From the NCBI RefSeq assembly GCF_002287925.1, contig NZ_CP016769.1, forward strand, positions 434,001 through 498,000: a DNA stretch of 64,000 bases, read 5' to 3'. How positions within the stretch are numbered: the first letter of the stretch is position 1; each line of letters starts with the position of its first letter. Both the position numbers and the translations under genes were made by a program. Under the pieces are notes generated by a model. The model made no database searches and was not told the DNA's origin. It saw only the letters and a list, made by a program, of their open reading frames with translations. The stretch is from Candidatus Planktophila lacus (GTDB lineage Bacteria; Actinomycetota; Actinomycetes; Nanopelagicales; Nanopelagicaceae). This document shows positions 30,122-39,127 of this stretch, one piece after another.

Positions 30122-31102
30122 TTACTGTCCCTTCTCATATGGTTGACCTTCTGCGGCAGGTGGTCGCACCTTGCCGGCAGAAATTGTTAAGACAACGATC
30201 GTTAAAACATATGGAAGTGCCGCGGTAAATTGAGAAGGAATATTCACAACCTGATCGATCATCAACTGGCTGGCATAAGCCTGAGTTAGCCCGAAGAAGA
30301 GCGCTGCTGCGAGTGCACCGAGTGGATTCCAGCGGCCGAAGATCATCAAGGCAAGTGCGGTGAAGCCCTTGCCGGCGATAAAGCCGCGTTCAAATGAACC
30401 AACTAGTTCGAGTGCCAGGTATGCGCCAGCAAGTGCACCGATCGCACCTGCGATCGTGACGTTGATGTAGCGCAGACGAGCTACTGAAACACCTGCAGTG
30501 TCAGCGCTAGATGGGTGTTCGCCAACTGCACGAGAGCGCAAGCCCCAAGGCGTGTGATAAATCCCCACATAGAGAATCAGAATTATCGCAAGACCTATGA
30601 AGGTAAGTGCTCCGTGGATAAAGAGAACTTGTCCAAAGAATGGAATCTTGGAAAGTAGTGGAATTTCAAATGATTGGAAGACCGAGGGAATTGTCTTTCC
30701 CTGAACGTAGAGAAATGAAGTCAGTCCAGTAGCCAAAATATTAATAATAGTTCCGGCGATAATCTGATCCATGCGCCAAGAAACTGCCATCAACGCCAAG
30801 ATAAAGCCCATCAGCGCACCAACCATGAGAGCGGCGATGAGTCCGATGACGATGTTTTGAGTCAGATAAGAAACAAAGAAGGCGACGAATGCTGAGATAA
30901 GCATCGTTCCCTCAATACCAATATTTACGATACCGGTACGTTCGCACATGATTCCGACCATCGCTGCGAGTGCAAGGGGGAGTGCGAAAGCAGTACCTGT
31001 TGCGTAAACGGAAGTTGTTATATCTGCGTCACGAGAGTAGAAGAAAGCTGTCGCAGCAACTGCGAGCAAGATATAAATATTGCGCTTGGTGAGGTGTTTC
31101 AT
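30122..31102 (-). CDS. nucleoside ABC transporter permease (NupC/YufQ-like)
   Basis: A 326-aa inner-membrane protein with about eight to ten hydrophobic helices. GIMCERTGIVNIGIEGTMLISAFVAF near residue 50 and the GLRSRAVGEHPSSADTAGV cytoplasmic loop are typical of the BPD-transp-2 permeases of nucleoside importers. It pairs with the permease encoded just upstream (2-nt gap) and the double ATPase downstream. Confidence 0.9.
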   Translation of the reverse strand: MKHLTKRNIYILLAVAATAFFYSRDADITTSVYATGTAFALPLALAAMVGIMCERTGIVNIGIEGTMLISAFVAFFVSYLTQNIVIGLIAALMVGALMGFILALMAVSWRMDQIIAGTIINILATGLTSFLYVQGKTIPSVFQSFEIPLLSKIPFFGQVLFIHGALTFIGLAIILILYVGIYHTPWGLRSRAVGEHPSSADTAGVSVARLRYINVTIAGAIGALAGAYLALELVGSFERGFIAGKGFTALALMIFGRWNPLGALAAALFFGLTQAYASQLMIDQVVNIPSQFTAALPYVLTIVVLTISAGKVRPPAAEGQPYEKGQ

Positions 31103-31104
31103 AA

Positions 31105-32193
31105 TTAGTTACCCCATCCGCTAGTCATAGATTTATTCGAACTATTCTTAAAGAAGCGCGTAATTAGCGGCGCTGTTACAAAGAGCAGAATCAGCGCCAT
31201 CAGGAGATCCACAATTTCTGGGGCAACGCCGGCATCAAATTGCATATTGGCAGCACCTGCTCGCATGCCACCAATCAAGATTGCGCCCGGGATAATTCCG
31301 ATCGGATGAACGCGGCCCAGTAGTGCAATTGTGATTCCATCAAATCCCAAACCTAAGTTAAATGCTGGTGCGTAGCGATAAGTGATACCCAAAGTTTCGA
31401 TTGCACCACCCAAGCCAGCAATCGCACCAGACACGACCATCGCTGAAACAACTGTGCGCTTCACCGAGATACCTGAATACCAAGCGGCATGGCGGTTGCG
31501 ACCAACGGTTTCGATTCGGAAACCGCTGGTTGTGCGACCTAGAACCCACCAGATAAAGACGCCAAGGATTACTGCGATAAAGAATCCTGAAGGCAAGCTT
31601 CCAATGATTGGAAGCCTTGCACTTTCTGCAATCTCTGAAGTTCGCGTTAAGAATTGACCTGGCTCGCGCAATTTTCCTGATGCCAAATAATCAGCAATTG
31701 CCATCACAATACTGTTAAGCATGATCGTTGTAATAACTTCATGGACACCGCGGTAGGCCTTCAATAGACCTGAAATTGCGGCAACAATTGATCCGAAGAA
31801 TGCGCCGATTATCAACGCAACTGGAATGTGAATATATCCAGGAAGACCATCAAAGGTAACGCCGGCCCAAGCAGCCGCAAGTGAGCCAGAGAGAAGTTGT
31901 CCTTGAGCGCCGATATTAAATAAGCCAGCGCGTAAACCAACTGCAACTGCGAGTCCGCTTAAGACAAGAGGAGTTGATTTGCCAAGCGTTGCTCCAATTC
32001 CTTCAATGGAACCAAAGGCGGTTTTAAAGAGTGACTTGTAAGCAACAACTGGATCGAGTCCTTGCAACTTTATTAATATTCCGCCAATAAAGAGCGCAAT
32101 AAAAACTGCAATTATCGGAATCAACCAAGAGCCAACATCAAACTTTTTATCTGTCTTTTCCAGATCGGTTTTTATGGATTTCGTCTCGCTCAT
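31105..32193 (-). CDS. nucleoside ABC transporter permease (NupB/YufP-like)
   Basis: A 362-aa permease with a longer polar N-terminus, then about nine helices. GLAVAVGLRAGLFNIGAQGQLLSGSLAAAW and the FRIETVGRNRHAAWYSGISV loop are characteristic of the second permease of this transporter family. It lies first after the hairpin that separates the binding-protein gene from the membrane genes. Confidence 0.9.
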   Translation of the reverse strand: MSETKSIKTDLEKTDKKFDVGSWLIPIIAVFIALFIGGILIKLQGLDPVVAYKSLFKTAFGSIEGIGATLGKSTPLVLSGLAVAVGLRAGLFNIGAQGQLLSGSLAAAWAGVTFDGLPGYIHIPVALIIGAFFGSIVAAISGLLKAYRGVHEVITTIMLNSIVMAIADYLASGKLREPGQFLTRTSEIAESARLPIIGSLPSGFFIAVILGVFIWWVLGRTTSGFRIETVGRNRHAAWYSGISVKRTVVSAMVVSGAIAGLGGAIETLGITYRYAPAFNLGLGFDGITIALLGRVHPIGIIPGAILIGGMRAGAANMQFDAGVAPEIVDLLMALILLFVTAPLITRFFKNSSNKSMTSGWGN

Positions 32194-32262
32194 AATTGGC
32201 TATCTTATTGGTTTTTTGTAATAAAGAAAGAGGAAGGAAACTGTAAAGATGGCTGGAGAAAT

Positions 32263-32298
32263 GAAAGAGCGGGTGTGCATTTGCACACCCGCTCTTTC
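32263..32298 (-). terminator. 17-bp perfect hairpin between binding-protein and permease genes
   Basis: GAAAGAGCGGGTGTGCA (32263-32279) is the exact complement of 32282-32298, leaving almost no loop. It lies 22 nt after the binding-protein stop on the minus strand. There is no strong T run, so it is more likely a 3' stabiliser or partial terminator giving more binding protein than permease than a full stop. Confidence 0.75.
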
Positions 32299-32319
32299 AA
32301 CTAACTCTCAGATTATTAA

Positions 32320-33354
32320 TTAACCCTTGAAGCCAGTTGCAATTGAACCAGCAAGAACTGCTGTTGTTGTCTTCTTCAAACGTACCTTGACTGCTGCAGG
32401 AACTTTTGATTCCAAGTCGTGGTGTGGTGCAAGACCAACTTGACCTGTGTAGTTTCCGCCCTTGATTGTTCCGGCCTTAGCCTGACCAACAAGTGTTGCA
32501 ACTCCAAGTACTAGCTTCTTCTCTGCAGAAGTGACGAGACATGACTTTGCTTCAGGAACTGTGTAGTACTGATCGATGTCAACACCGATGCAGAGCGCGC
32601 CAGCCTTTTGGGCTACCTTGCCGATAGCACCGTTACCAGTTGATCCACCTGCACCGAAGATAACGTCGTATCCCTGTGTAAGTAGCTGGTTAGCAGTTGT
32701 TGCGCCCCATGCTGGATCTGAGAAAGCGTTATCGCCAGCTGCGTGGTAAACAACAGTTGACTTGATCTTCTTGCTGCGCTGCTTAGCTGCGTATGCAATT
32801 CCGCCTTCGTATCCTTCACCGAACTTGCGAACAGGAAGTACTTCCTTCATACCGAATACTGCGCCGACCTTGTTGGTCTTTGTTAGGTATCCAGCGAGGT
32901 AACCGGCCAAGAAGCCAGCCTTATCTTCGTCGAAGATCAAACCTGTGTAGTTAGTTTCTGTTGATGCGTTGAACTGATCAACACCGATGAACTTGATCTT
33001 TGGATAAAGCTTTGCAGCAGCTGCTGAAGCATCACCCATCAAGAAGCCGACAGTTACGATTGCGTTGTAACCCTTGTCAGCGAAAAGTTTGATGTTCTTT
33101 GCGTAATCTTTTGAATCTGTAGTTTCGATGTACTTAGCGAAACCGCCGGCTTTCTTAGCGCCTGCTACAGCGCCTTCCCATGCTGCTTGGTTGAATGACT
33201 TGTCGTCAATCTTTCCAAGGTCAGTTACGAGACCAACGCAAAATTCGCCAGCCTTACCGCAATCTGCTTCTGTTGTTGCAGCATTTGCTGGAACAATGAA
33301 GCCAACTGTTGCAAGAGCGAGTGCAGCTGTAATGGCTGAAATTCTCTTAATCAA
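32320..33354 (-). CDS. BMP-family nucleoside-binding protein, secreted
   Basis: A 344-aa BmpA/Med-type substrate-binding protein. VGLVTDLGKIDDKSFNQAAWEGAV after the signal peptide and FGMKEVLPVRKFGEGYEGGIAYAA are diagnostic. It captures nucleosides for the importer encoded downstream. The signal peptide (MIKRISAITAALALATVGFIVPANA) looks like a signal-peptidase I substrate: there is no lipobox cysteine, although binding proteins of Gram-positive bacteria are normally lipoproteins. AAGGAG ribosome-binding site upstream of the ATG. Confidence 0.9.
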   Translation of the reverse strand: MIKRISAITAALALATVGFIVPANAATTEADCGKAGEFCVGLVTDLGKIDDKSFNQAAWEGAVAGAKKAGGFAKYIETTDSKDYAKNIKLFADKGYNAIVTVGFLMGDASAAAAKLYPKIKFIGVDQFNASTETNYTGLIFDEDKAGFLAGYLAGYLTKTNKVGAVFGMKEVLPVRKFGEGYEGGIAYAAKQRSKKIKSTVVYHAAGDNAFSDPAWGATTANQLLTQGYDVIFGAGGSTGNGAIGKVAQKAGALCIGVDIDQYYTVPEAKSCLVTSAEKKLVLGVATLVGQAKAGTIKGGNYTGQVGLAPHHDLESKVPAAVKVRLKKTTTAVLAGSIATGFKG

Positions 33355-33376
33355 GTGGAGCTCCTTATATAGACGC

Positions 33377-33397
33377 GGTCGATTAGGGCAATCGACC
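33377..33397 (-). promoter_or_regulatory. leader inverted repeat upstream of the BMP gene
   Basis: GGTCGATT (33377-33384) and AATCGACC (33390-33397) form an 8-bp inverted repeat with a 5-nt loop, 23 nt upstream of the start codon. It may be an mRNA 5' hairpin or an operator for a repressor of the nucleoside operon. No known riboswitch fold was recognised. Confidence 0.4.
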
Positions 33398-33533
33398 TAC
33401 AAAACGTTTGTGGGGTAAGAGTAACCGAGCCCAAGAAATGCGCTATTCACCCGCCGTTTTATGCACGTTAATCTTTATTACTTTTTGATTAACTTGAACC
33501 TTCAACTTGAGGTTTAGGTCCTATGATTTACGC

Positions 33534-34022
33534 ATGAGATCAAAGAGATTGGCAGCATTCGCAGTGCTAGCGCTCTTATTCTCGGGTTCGCCCACCGCTG
33601 AGGCTTTATCTAAAGGCTCTTTCTACCTAGAGCTAAAGACTGGTTGCTATAGCGCCAATAAAGCGCCAACTAAATCAAGCCGCTGGACCGATACAAATTA
33701 CAAAACTCTTTATCCAACCGGTTGCACTGACCCACATCATTACGAAGTCTTTTACATCGGCAAGATAAAGGCGAAAGATTTAAATTCTGATGCTGCAAAG
33801 AAAGAGGCGGGAATCGCTTGTGATAATGCCGCGATTGCCACGCTTACTGGACAGAAAGAGTTGCCACCGACTTTAACTTATGGATATTTCTTTCCAGATC
33901 CTGGAGCTGAAGAGAAGAAGTACGGCAAGAAGATCTTGTGCTTCTTTAGAGTTGCCGATCCCAAGAACGACAAGTTAACGCTTTCGATCAAACGCACTTT
34001 CCGCGAAGTCAGTTACGTTTAA
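33534..34022 (+). CDS. secreted protein, weakly septum-formation-domain-like
   Basis: A 162-aa protein with a signal peptide (RSKRLAAFAVLALLFSG to about residue 24). The mature part has four cysteines and the segment GCTDPHHYEVFYIGKIKA, which resembles the C-x-x-PH-xx-EV core of actinobacterial septum-formation-family domains. Function unknown. I chose the ATG at 33534 because TATGAT at 33522-33527 lies exactly 6 nt upstream (leaderless type). A TTG at 33507 would spoil the signal peptide. The stop overlaps the convergent iolD stop by 4 nt. Confidence 0.7.
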   Translation: MRSKRLAAFAVLALLFSGSPTAEALSKGSFYLELKTGCYSANKAPTKSSRWTDTNYKTLYPTGCTDPHHYEVFYIGKIKAKDLNSDAAKKEAGIACDNAAIATLTGQKELPPTLTYGYFFPDPGAEEKKYGKKILCFFRVADPKNDKLTLSIKRTFREVSYV

Positions 34023-35938
34023 TTCCTCTCGCTCGCGCCCTTACCGAAGTATCTCTTCTGCGCTTTGCGCGCCTCTGAATAATGCGCGTATGCCTTCTGG
34101 GTGCTTTCCAAAGTAGAGACTGCAGGAATCGGAACTTCCCACCACGCTTCTCCACCCGGTGCATAAAGCAGCGGATCGCTATTTATATGGATCAGCGTTG
34201 CAGTTGGGTGCGCCTTAGCAACCTTCATCGCTGCAGATAGATCTGCAATGGCGTTAGGAGTTTCAGCGATGCGAATTACATTCATTCCGAGGCTCTCGGC
34301 ATTTGTTGCAAGATCAACTGGCAAGACATCGCCGGTTTCGTGGTTATTGGCTTTCTTATCGCGGAAGCGGTACTTGGTACCAAAGCGTTGTGAGCCAATA
34401 TCTTCAGAGAGATGGCCGATCGAAGCAAAGCCATGGTTCTGCACCAAGACGACAATAAATTTCAGGCCTTCTGCAACCGCGGTAACGAGTTCGGTATGCA
34501 TCATTAAGTAAGAGCCATCACCCATCATCACAACTGGTGTACGTGATGAATCAGCGCGAGCGACACCTAAACCTGCAGCGATCTCATATCCCATACAAGA
34601 GAAGGCATATTCCATGTGATATCCAAGTGGATCACGTACGCGCCATAACTTATGGAGATCACCAGGAAGTGAACCGGCTGCACCAACCAGAACATCACGC
34701 GGATCGGTTGCCGCCTGTACTGCACCGATGATCTCGCTCTGGCTTGGCTTGGCTAACTTTTGATCAATAAAAGATGCATCAACAATTGCATTCCAGGTTG
34801 TCTTCTCTTCAGCAATCTTCTTGGCATATGCCGCATCTAGCGCATATCCATTTAGCTCTTGTAAAAGTTCAGTTAACGCCTCGCGCGCATCGGCAACAAC
34901 CGGAATTGCGCTGCCATGCTTAAAGGCATCGAAGGCGGTTACGTTGATATTGATGAATTTAACATCTGGGTTTTGAAAGACGGTGCGTGATGCGGTTGTG
35001 AAATCGCTATATCGAGTGCCGATACCAATTACTAGGTCCGCATCTTTAGCTAGTCGGTTTGAGGTAGTTGTTCCTGTTGCGCCCACTGAACCGCACATTT
35101 GTGGGTGATCCCAATTAAGTGAACCCATTCCGGCTTGTGAAACACCAACTGGAATACCAGTTGCTTCCACGAACTTAGTGAGCGCTGCATGTGCATCGGA
35201 GTAGATAACTCCGCCACCAGCAACGATAAATGGACGCTTTGCGTTGCGAATCGCCTTTGCAGCAACTGCGCTGACACCCGCATCTGGGCGTGGACGGCGG
35301 ATATGCCATTCGCGATCTGCCAAGAATTCTTCAGGAACCTCAATCGTTTCGGCCTGCACATCTTCTGGAAGACAGATAGTTACTGCACCTGTTTCGGCAG
35401 GATCGGTTAACACACGCATTGCGCCAAGCAGCGAACTAAAGATCTGCTCTGGACGGTTGATGCGATCGAAGAATTTAGATAGCGGCTTAAATGCATCATT
35501 AACCGACATTGTGAAGTCATATGGTTGTTCTAACTGCTGCAGAACAGGATCGGCAACGCGGTTAGCAAAGGTATCTGCCGGAAAGAGCAACACAGGTAAA
35601 CGATTCGTCGTTGCAACTGCGGCACCTGTGAGCATATTTGTTGCTCCTGGCCCAACCGATGATGCGCAAGCAAAGGTAGAACGGCGACGAGTCATGCGGG
35701 CATAAGCCGATGATTCGTGAACCATTGCTTGTTCATTACGCGCCTGGTGATACGGCATTAAATCTGGATCAGTCGTTGATAACTGCTTTAGCGCTTGTCC
35801 GATACCAGCAACGTTGCCGTGTCCAAAGATTCCAAAGACACCCTGAATAGTTCGCTCGCGATGTGTGCCATCAACTGTGTATTGACGTGCCAAGAATTCG
35901 ACGATTGCTTGACCGACGCTCATCTTACGAGTTGCCAT
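34019..35938 (-). CDS. iolD: 3D-(3,5/4)-trihydroxycyclohexane-1,2-dione hydrolase IolD
   Basis: A 639-aa thiamine-diphosphate enzyme with the acetolactate-synthase fold. Near the N-terminus are FGIFGHGNVAGIGQAL and HESSAYARMTRR, and the C-terminal TPP-binding motif is VVMMGDGSYLMMHTELVTAV. The length and the GHGNVAG segment fit IolD, which opens the ring of trihydroxycyclohexanedione in myo-inositol breakdown. It lies downstream of mmsA on the same strand, 42 nt after it. Other iol genes are not in the window. Confidence 0.9.
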   Translation of the reverse strand: MATRKMSVGQAIVEFLARQYTVDGTHRERTIQGVFGIFGHGNVAGIGQALKQLSTTDPDLMPYHQARNEQAMVHESSAYARMTRRRSTFACASSVGPGATNMLTGAAVATTNRLPVLLFPADTFANRVADPVLQQLEQPYDFTMSVNDAFKPLSKFFDRINRPEQIFSSLLGAMRVLTDPAETGAVTICLPEDVQAETIEVPEEFLADREWHIRRPRPDAGVSAVAAKAIRNAKRPFIVAGGGVIYSDAHAALTKFVEATGIPVGVSQAGMGSLNWDHPQMCGSVGATGTTTSNRLAKDADLVIGIGTRYSDFTTASRTVFQNPDVKFININVTAFDAFKHGSAIPVVADAREALTELLQELNGYALDAAYAKKIAEEKTTWNAIVDASFIDQKLAKPSQSEIIGAVQAATDPRDVLVGAAGSLPGDLHKLWRVRDPLGYHMEYAFSCMGYEIAAGLGVARADSSRTPVVMMGDGSYLMMHTELVTAVAEGLKFIVVLVQNHGFASIGHLSEDIGSQRFGTKYRFRDKKANNHETGDVLPVDLATNAESLGMNVIRIAETPNAIADLSAAMKVAKAHPTATLIHINSDPLLYAPGGEAWWEVPIPAVSTLESTQKAYAHYSEARKAQKRYFGKGASERN

Positions 35939-35980
35939 TTGTAGCTCCCTTGATGTCTCTATTAAATAGTTCTAGATCAA

Positions 35981-37471
35981 TTAGTTCTGTGGGAAGCCGA
36001 GGTTGATTCCACCATGGCTTGGATCTAACCAGCGGCTAGTAATCGCCTTGCCGCGAGTAAAGAAGTGAACGCCTTCTTCACCGTGCGCCTTAGTGTCACC
36101 AAATAACGATTGTTTCCAACCACCGAATGAGTAGTAAGCAACTGGCACAGGAATCGGAACGTTAATTCCGACCATGCCAACTTGAATCTCATTCTGGAAG
36201 CGACGCGCTGCGCCACCATCGTTGGTAAAGATCGCAGTTCCGTTGCCGAATGCACCGCTATTAATTAGCGCAACGCCTTCGTCGTATGTCTTTACGCGAA
36301 CAATAGAAAGGACTGGACCGAAGATTTCATCCTTATAAACACTTGAAGTAGTTGGTACTTGGTCGATCAGGGTTGGTCCAAGCCAGAAACCTGCAGCCTC
36401 ACCGTCGGCCTTTACGCCGCGACCATCAACAACAACCTTTGCACCATCTTTAACAGCGACATCAATGTATGAAGCGACCTTGTCACGGTGTTCTTTGGTA
36501 ACAAGTGGACCCATATCGCAACCACGGCGACCATCACCGGTGCGAAGCTTGTCCATACGAGTAACAATCTTCTCGATTAGCGCATCTGCAACTGGCTCAA
36601 CTGCAACGACAACTGAGATCGCCATGCAACGTTCTCCCGCAGAACCAAAGCCTGCGTTGATTGCTGAATCCGCAACGAGTTCAAGGTCGGCATCTGGCAG
36701 AACCAACATGTGGTTCTTTGCGCCACCTAGTGATTGCACACGCTTTCCAGCCTTCGCACATTCTTCGTAGATATAACGTGCAATTGGAGTTGAACCAACG
36801 AATGAAATTGATTCAACATCAGGGGAGTGCAGCAATCCATCTACTGATTCTTTATCGCCATTGAGAACGTTAAAGACGCCATCAGGCAGACCCGCTTCTT
36901 TCCAAAGCTTTGCAATCCAGATTGATGCAGTTGGATCTTTCTCAGATGGCTTCAATACAACTGTGTTACCGGCAGCGATTGCGATTGGGTAGAACCACAT
37001 CGGAACCATCGCTGGGAAGTTAAATGGAGAGATGATGCCAACTACGCCAAGTGCCTGGCGAGTTGAATAAACATCCACACCTGTTGAAACGTTTTCAGAG
37101 TAATAACCCTTAATAAGTTGTGGCATTCCAACTGCAAACTCGACTACTTCTTGGCCACGGGTAATTTCACCGAGGGCATCAGATAAAACTTTTCCGTGCT
37201 CGCTAGTGATGATCTCGGCGAGCTCACCCTTTTTAGCATTTAGAAGTTCGCGGAATTTAAAGACGATCTGTTGACGCGCTGCGAGTGAAGTCTTTGACCA
37301 ACCAGGAAATGCCTTCTTCGCAGATGCGATAGCAGCGTTGATCTCTGCCGCATTTGCCAGCGCAACGCGCTTTGTCTCAACACCTAAAGCAGGGTCATAG
37401 ACAGGAGCTGTGCGTCCTGATGTGCTTGGTACTTCTTTATTATCAATCCAGTGGCCAACAGTTGTAGTCAT
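35981..37471 (-). CDS. mmsA: CoA-acylating methylmalonate-semialdehyde dehydrogenase (MmsA/IolA)
   Basis: A 496-aa aldehyde dehydrogenase of the methylmalonate-semialdehyde type: ISPFNFPAMVPMWFYPIAIAAGNTVVLKPSE, SFVGSTPIARYIYE and the catalytic cysteine in GSAGERCMAIS (about residue 280). It converts malonate or methylmalonate semialdehyde to acetyl- or propionyl-CoA, the last step of inositol or valine breakdown. With iolD next to it, the inositol role (IolA) is likely. TAGGAT at 37478-37483 lies 6 nt before the ATG: a leaderless-type start. Confidence 0.9.
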   Translation of the reverse strand: MTTTVGHWIDNKEVPSTSGRTAPVYDPALGVETKRVALANAAEINAAIASAKKAFPGWSKTSLAARQQIVFKFRELLNAKKGELAEIITSEHGKVLSDALGEITRGQEVVEFAVGMPQLIKGYYSENVSTGVDVYSTRQALGVVGIISPFNFPAMVPMWFYPIAIAAGNTVVLKPSEKDPTASIWIAKLWKEAGLPDGVFNVLNGDKESVDGLLHSPDVESISFVGSTPIARYIYEECAKAGKRVQSLGGAKNHMLVLPDADLELVADSAINAGFGSAGERCMAISVVVAVEPVADALIEKIVTRMDKLRTGDGRRGCDMGPLVTKEHRDKVASYIDVAVKDGAKVVVDGRGVKADGEAAGFWLGPTLIDQVPTTSSVYKDEIFGPVLSIVRVKTYDEGVALINSGAFGNGTAIFTNDGGAARRFQNEIQVGMVGINVPIPVPVAYYSFGGWKQSLFGDTKAHGEEGVHFFTRGKAITSRWLDPSHGGINLGFPQN

Positions 37472-37475
37472 AGCC

Positions 37476-39068
37476 TCATCCTATGACGGCAACCCCAGAT
37501 TTATAAACGGTCCGAATCTTGATACTGGCCACATCGTGCGGCGCGATTGCCAGCGGGTTCTGCTCCAGAATCATCAAATCCGCCTGCATCCCGACAGCGA
37601 TCTCACCGAAGCGCTTTTCATTAAAGCCTTGGTAGGCAACGCCTGCGGTGTAGAAAGACAGACTCTCTTCAATCGTTATCGCCTCGTGTGCGCTCCAACC
37701 TTCAGCCGGCCATTTATCAGGCGACTGGCGATGGGTTGGAACAGCCAGCGCCAATAAAGGAATGTATGAGGTAACTGGCCAATCGCTTCCGTAACTCATA
37801 CGCGCACCACTTTTGATCATCGACTTCAGTTGATATTGACGATTATTTCGCTCATCACCAATGCGCGGTGCAATAAGTTCTTTATTCATCGGATCTAGAT
37901 AAGTCCACAAAGGTTGATAATTTGCGATCACGCCAAGAGATGCAAAACGTGGCAGATCTGCTTCATCAATTAACTGCGCATGTGTAATTACCGGACGGCG
38001 ATCCCACTTGGGATTTACTGCAACCATCTTTTCAATCGTATCTAACGACTGACGCACCGCAGCATCGCCGATGGCGTGCATATGTAATTGAAAACCTAGC
38101 GAATCAAATAGAACAGCGGCATCCAAGATTTCGTCATCGTTCCAGATCAATAGACCCTTTGATGTTGGATCATCTAAATATGGAGATAACAAAGCAGCAG
38201 TGCCGGCAGATAAAGCACCATCGCCAATAATCTTTATCGTCTTACATGCCAACTTCGACTTTGGACCAAGTGCCTTAACTTGTTCGCGAATCTGCCCGAA
38301 GTAGTTGACGTTATCTCGCCATGAATCAGGCTGTGCCAACAGATATAGGTCCATATCAATCTTTAGCGCACCACTTTTATCAGCGGCCATATATGCCTCT
38401 GCCATACCCTCGCGAACCCACGCATCAACGGATGCGGTTACTCCACTTTCTAAGTAGCGCTGCGATGACCAAGCAATTGCTGCCACATCATCTTCCAGCG
38501 TGCGCTCTGGCGCATGTTTCATAATCAAATCCATGGCAGATGGCTCGCGAAGTGTGCCGCGTGCTGATCCATCAGGGTTGCGGGCAATCGTTCCGCCATC
38601 AGGATCAACGGTTGCAACGGTGATTCCAGCAATCTCAATAGCTTTGCTATTTACCCAAATCGTATGGTGATCAACTGCCTGCAATACAACAGGACGATCG
38701 CTAACAACTTCATCTAACCAAGTTGCTAAGAAGTCTCCACCGTTAACAGCGGCAGCTTCATAAGCGCCGCCAATAATCCACGGCGTATTTGGATTGGCAT
38801 CTGCAAACCTTTTTACTTCGGCAACCATTTCAGCAACAGTCTGCAGACCATTTACCAGCGGTCCTTGCGCTTCGCGTCCACCAAATAACGGATGCGCATG
38901 TCCATCCATAAATGCTGGTGCCATAAATGCGCCTGCTAAATCGACAACGTTATCTCCAGGTTGAGCTGCACCATTTACCTCAACGATCTTCTCGCCATCG
39001 ATGCGCACAGAGTCTGCAACACAACCGATGCCACACCAGATAGTGCCGCCGCTAAAGAAAGTTGCCAC
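37476..39068 (-). CDS. amidohydrolase family protein (YtcJ-like, amidohydrolase 3)
   Basis: A 530-aa metal-dependent amidohydrolase. HxH is in MDGHAHPLFGG near residue 55, a lysine/histidine region HAQLIDEADLPRF and QLHMHAIGDAAV follow, and the C-terminal SYGSDWPVTSYIPL holds the conserved aspartate. YtcJ-like enzymes act on N-substituted amides or formamides; the substrate is unknown. GTG start with GGGAG upstream. It ends 4 nt before the mmsA start and may be co-transcribed with it, although mmsA also has its own promoter-like element. Confidence 0.8.
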   Translation of the reverse strand: MATFFSGGTIWCGIGCVADSVRIDGEKIVEVNGAAQPGDNVVDLAGAFMAPAFMDGHAHPLFGGREAQGPLVNGLQTVAEMVAEVKRFADANPNTPWIIGGAYEAAAVNGGDFLATWLDEVVSDRPVVLQAVDHHTIWVNSKAIEIAGITVATVDPDGGTIARNPDGSARGTLREPSAMDLIMKHAPERTLEDDVAAIAWSSQRYLESGVTASVDAWVREGMAEAYMAADKSGALKIDMDLYLLAQPDSWRDNVNYFGQIREQVKALGPKSKLACKTIKIIGDGALSAGTAALLSPYLDDPTSKGLLIWNDDEILDAAVLFDSLGFQLHMHAIGDAAVRQSLDTIEKMVAVNPKWDRRPVITHAQLIDEADLPRFASLGVIANYQPLWTYLDPMNKELIAPRIGDERNNRQYQLKSMIKSGARMSYGSDWPVTSYIPLLALAVPTHRQSPDKWPAEGWSAHEAITIEESLSFYTAGVAYQGFNEKRFGEIAVGMQADLMILEQNPLAIAPHDVASIKIRTVYKSGVAVIG

Positions 39069-39127
39069 TTGTGCTCCCGCCCTAGTTTCTAGAAAACTCT
39101 AGAAAAGAATTGGCGCAAGTCTAGGGG

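Noticed and set aside
33355-33533. Purine riboswitch before the nucleoside operon
   Set aside because: The leader has only a short 8-bp hairpin; the three-way junction and conserved loops of purine riboswitches were not found.
35244-35705. 153-aa plus-strand frame opposite iolD
   Set aside because: Low-quality serine/alanine translation; iolD is clearly coded on the minus strand.
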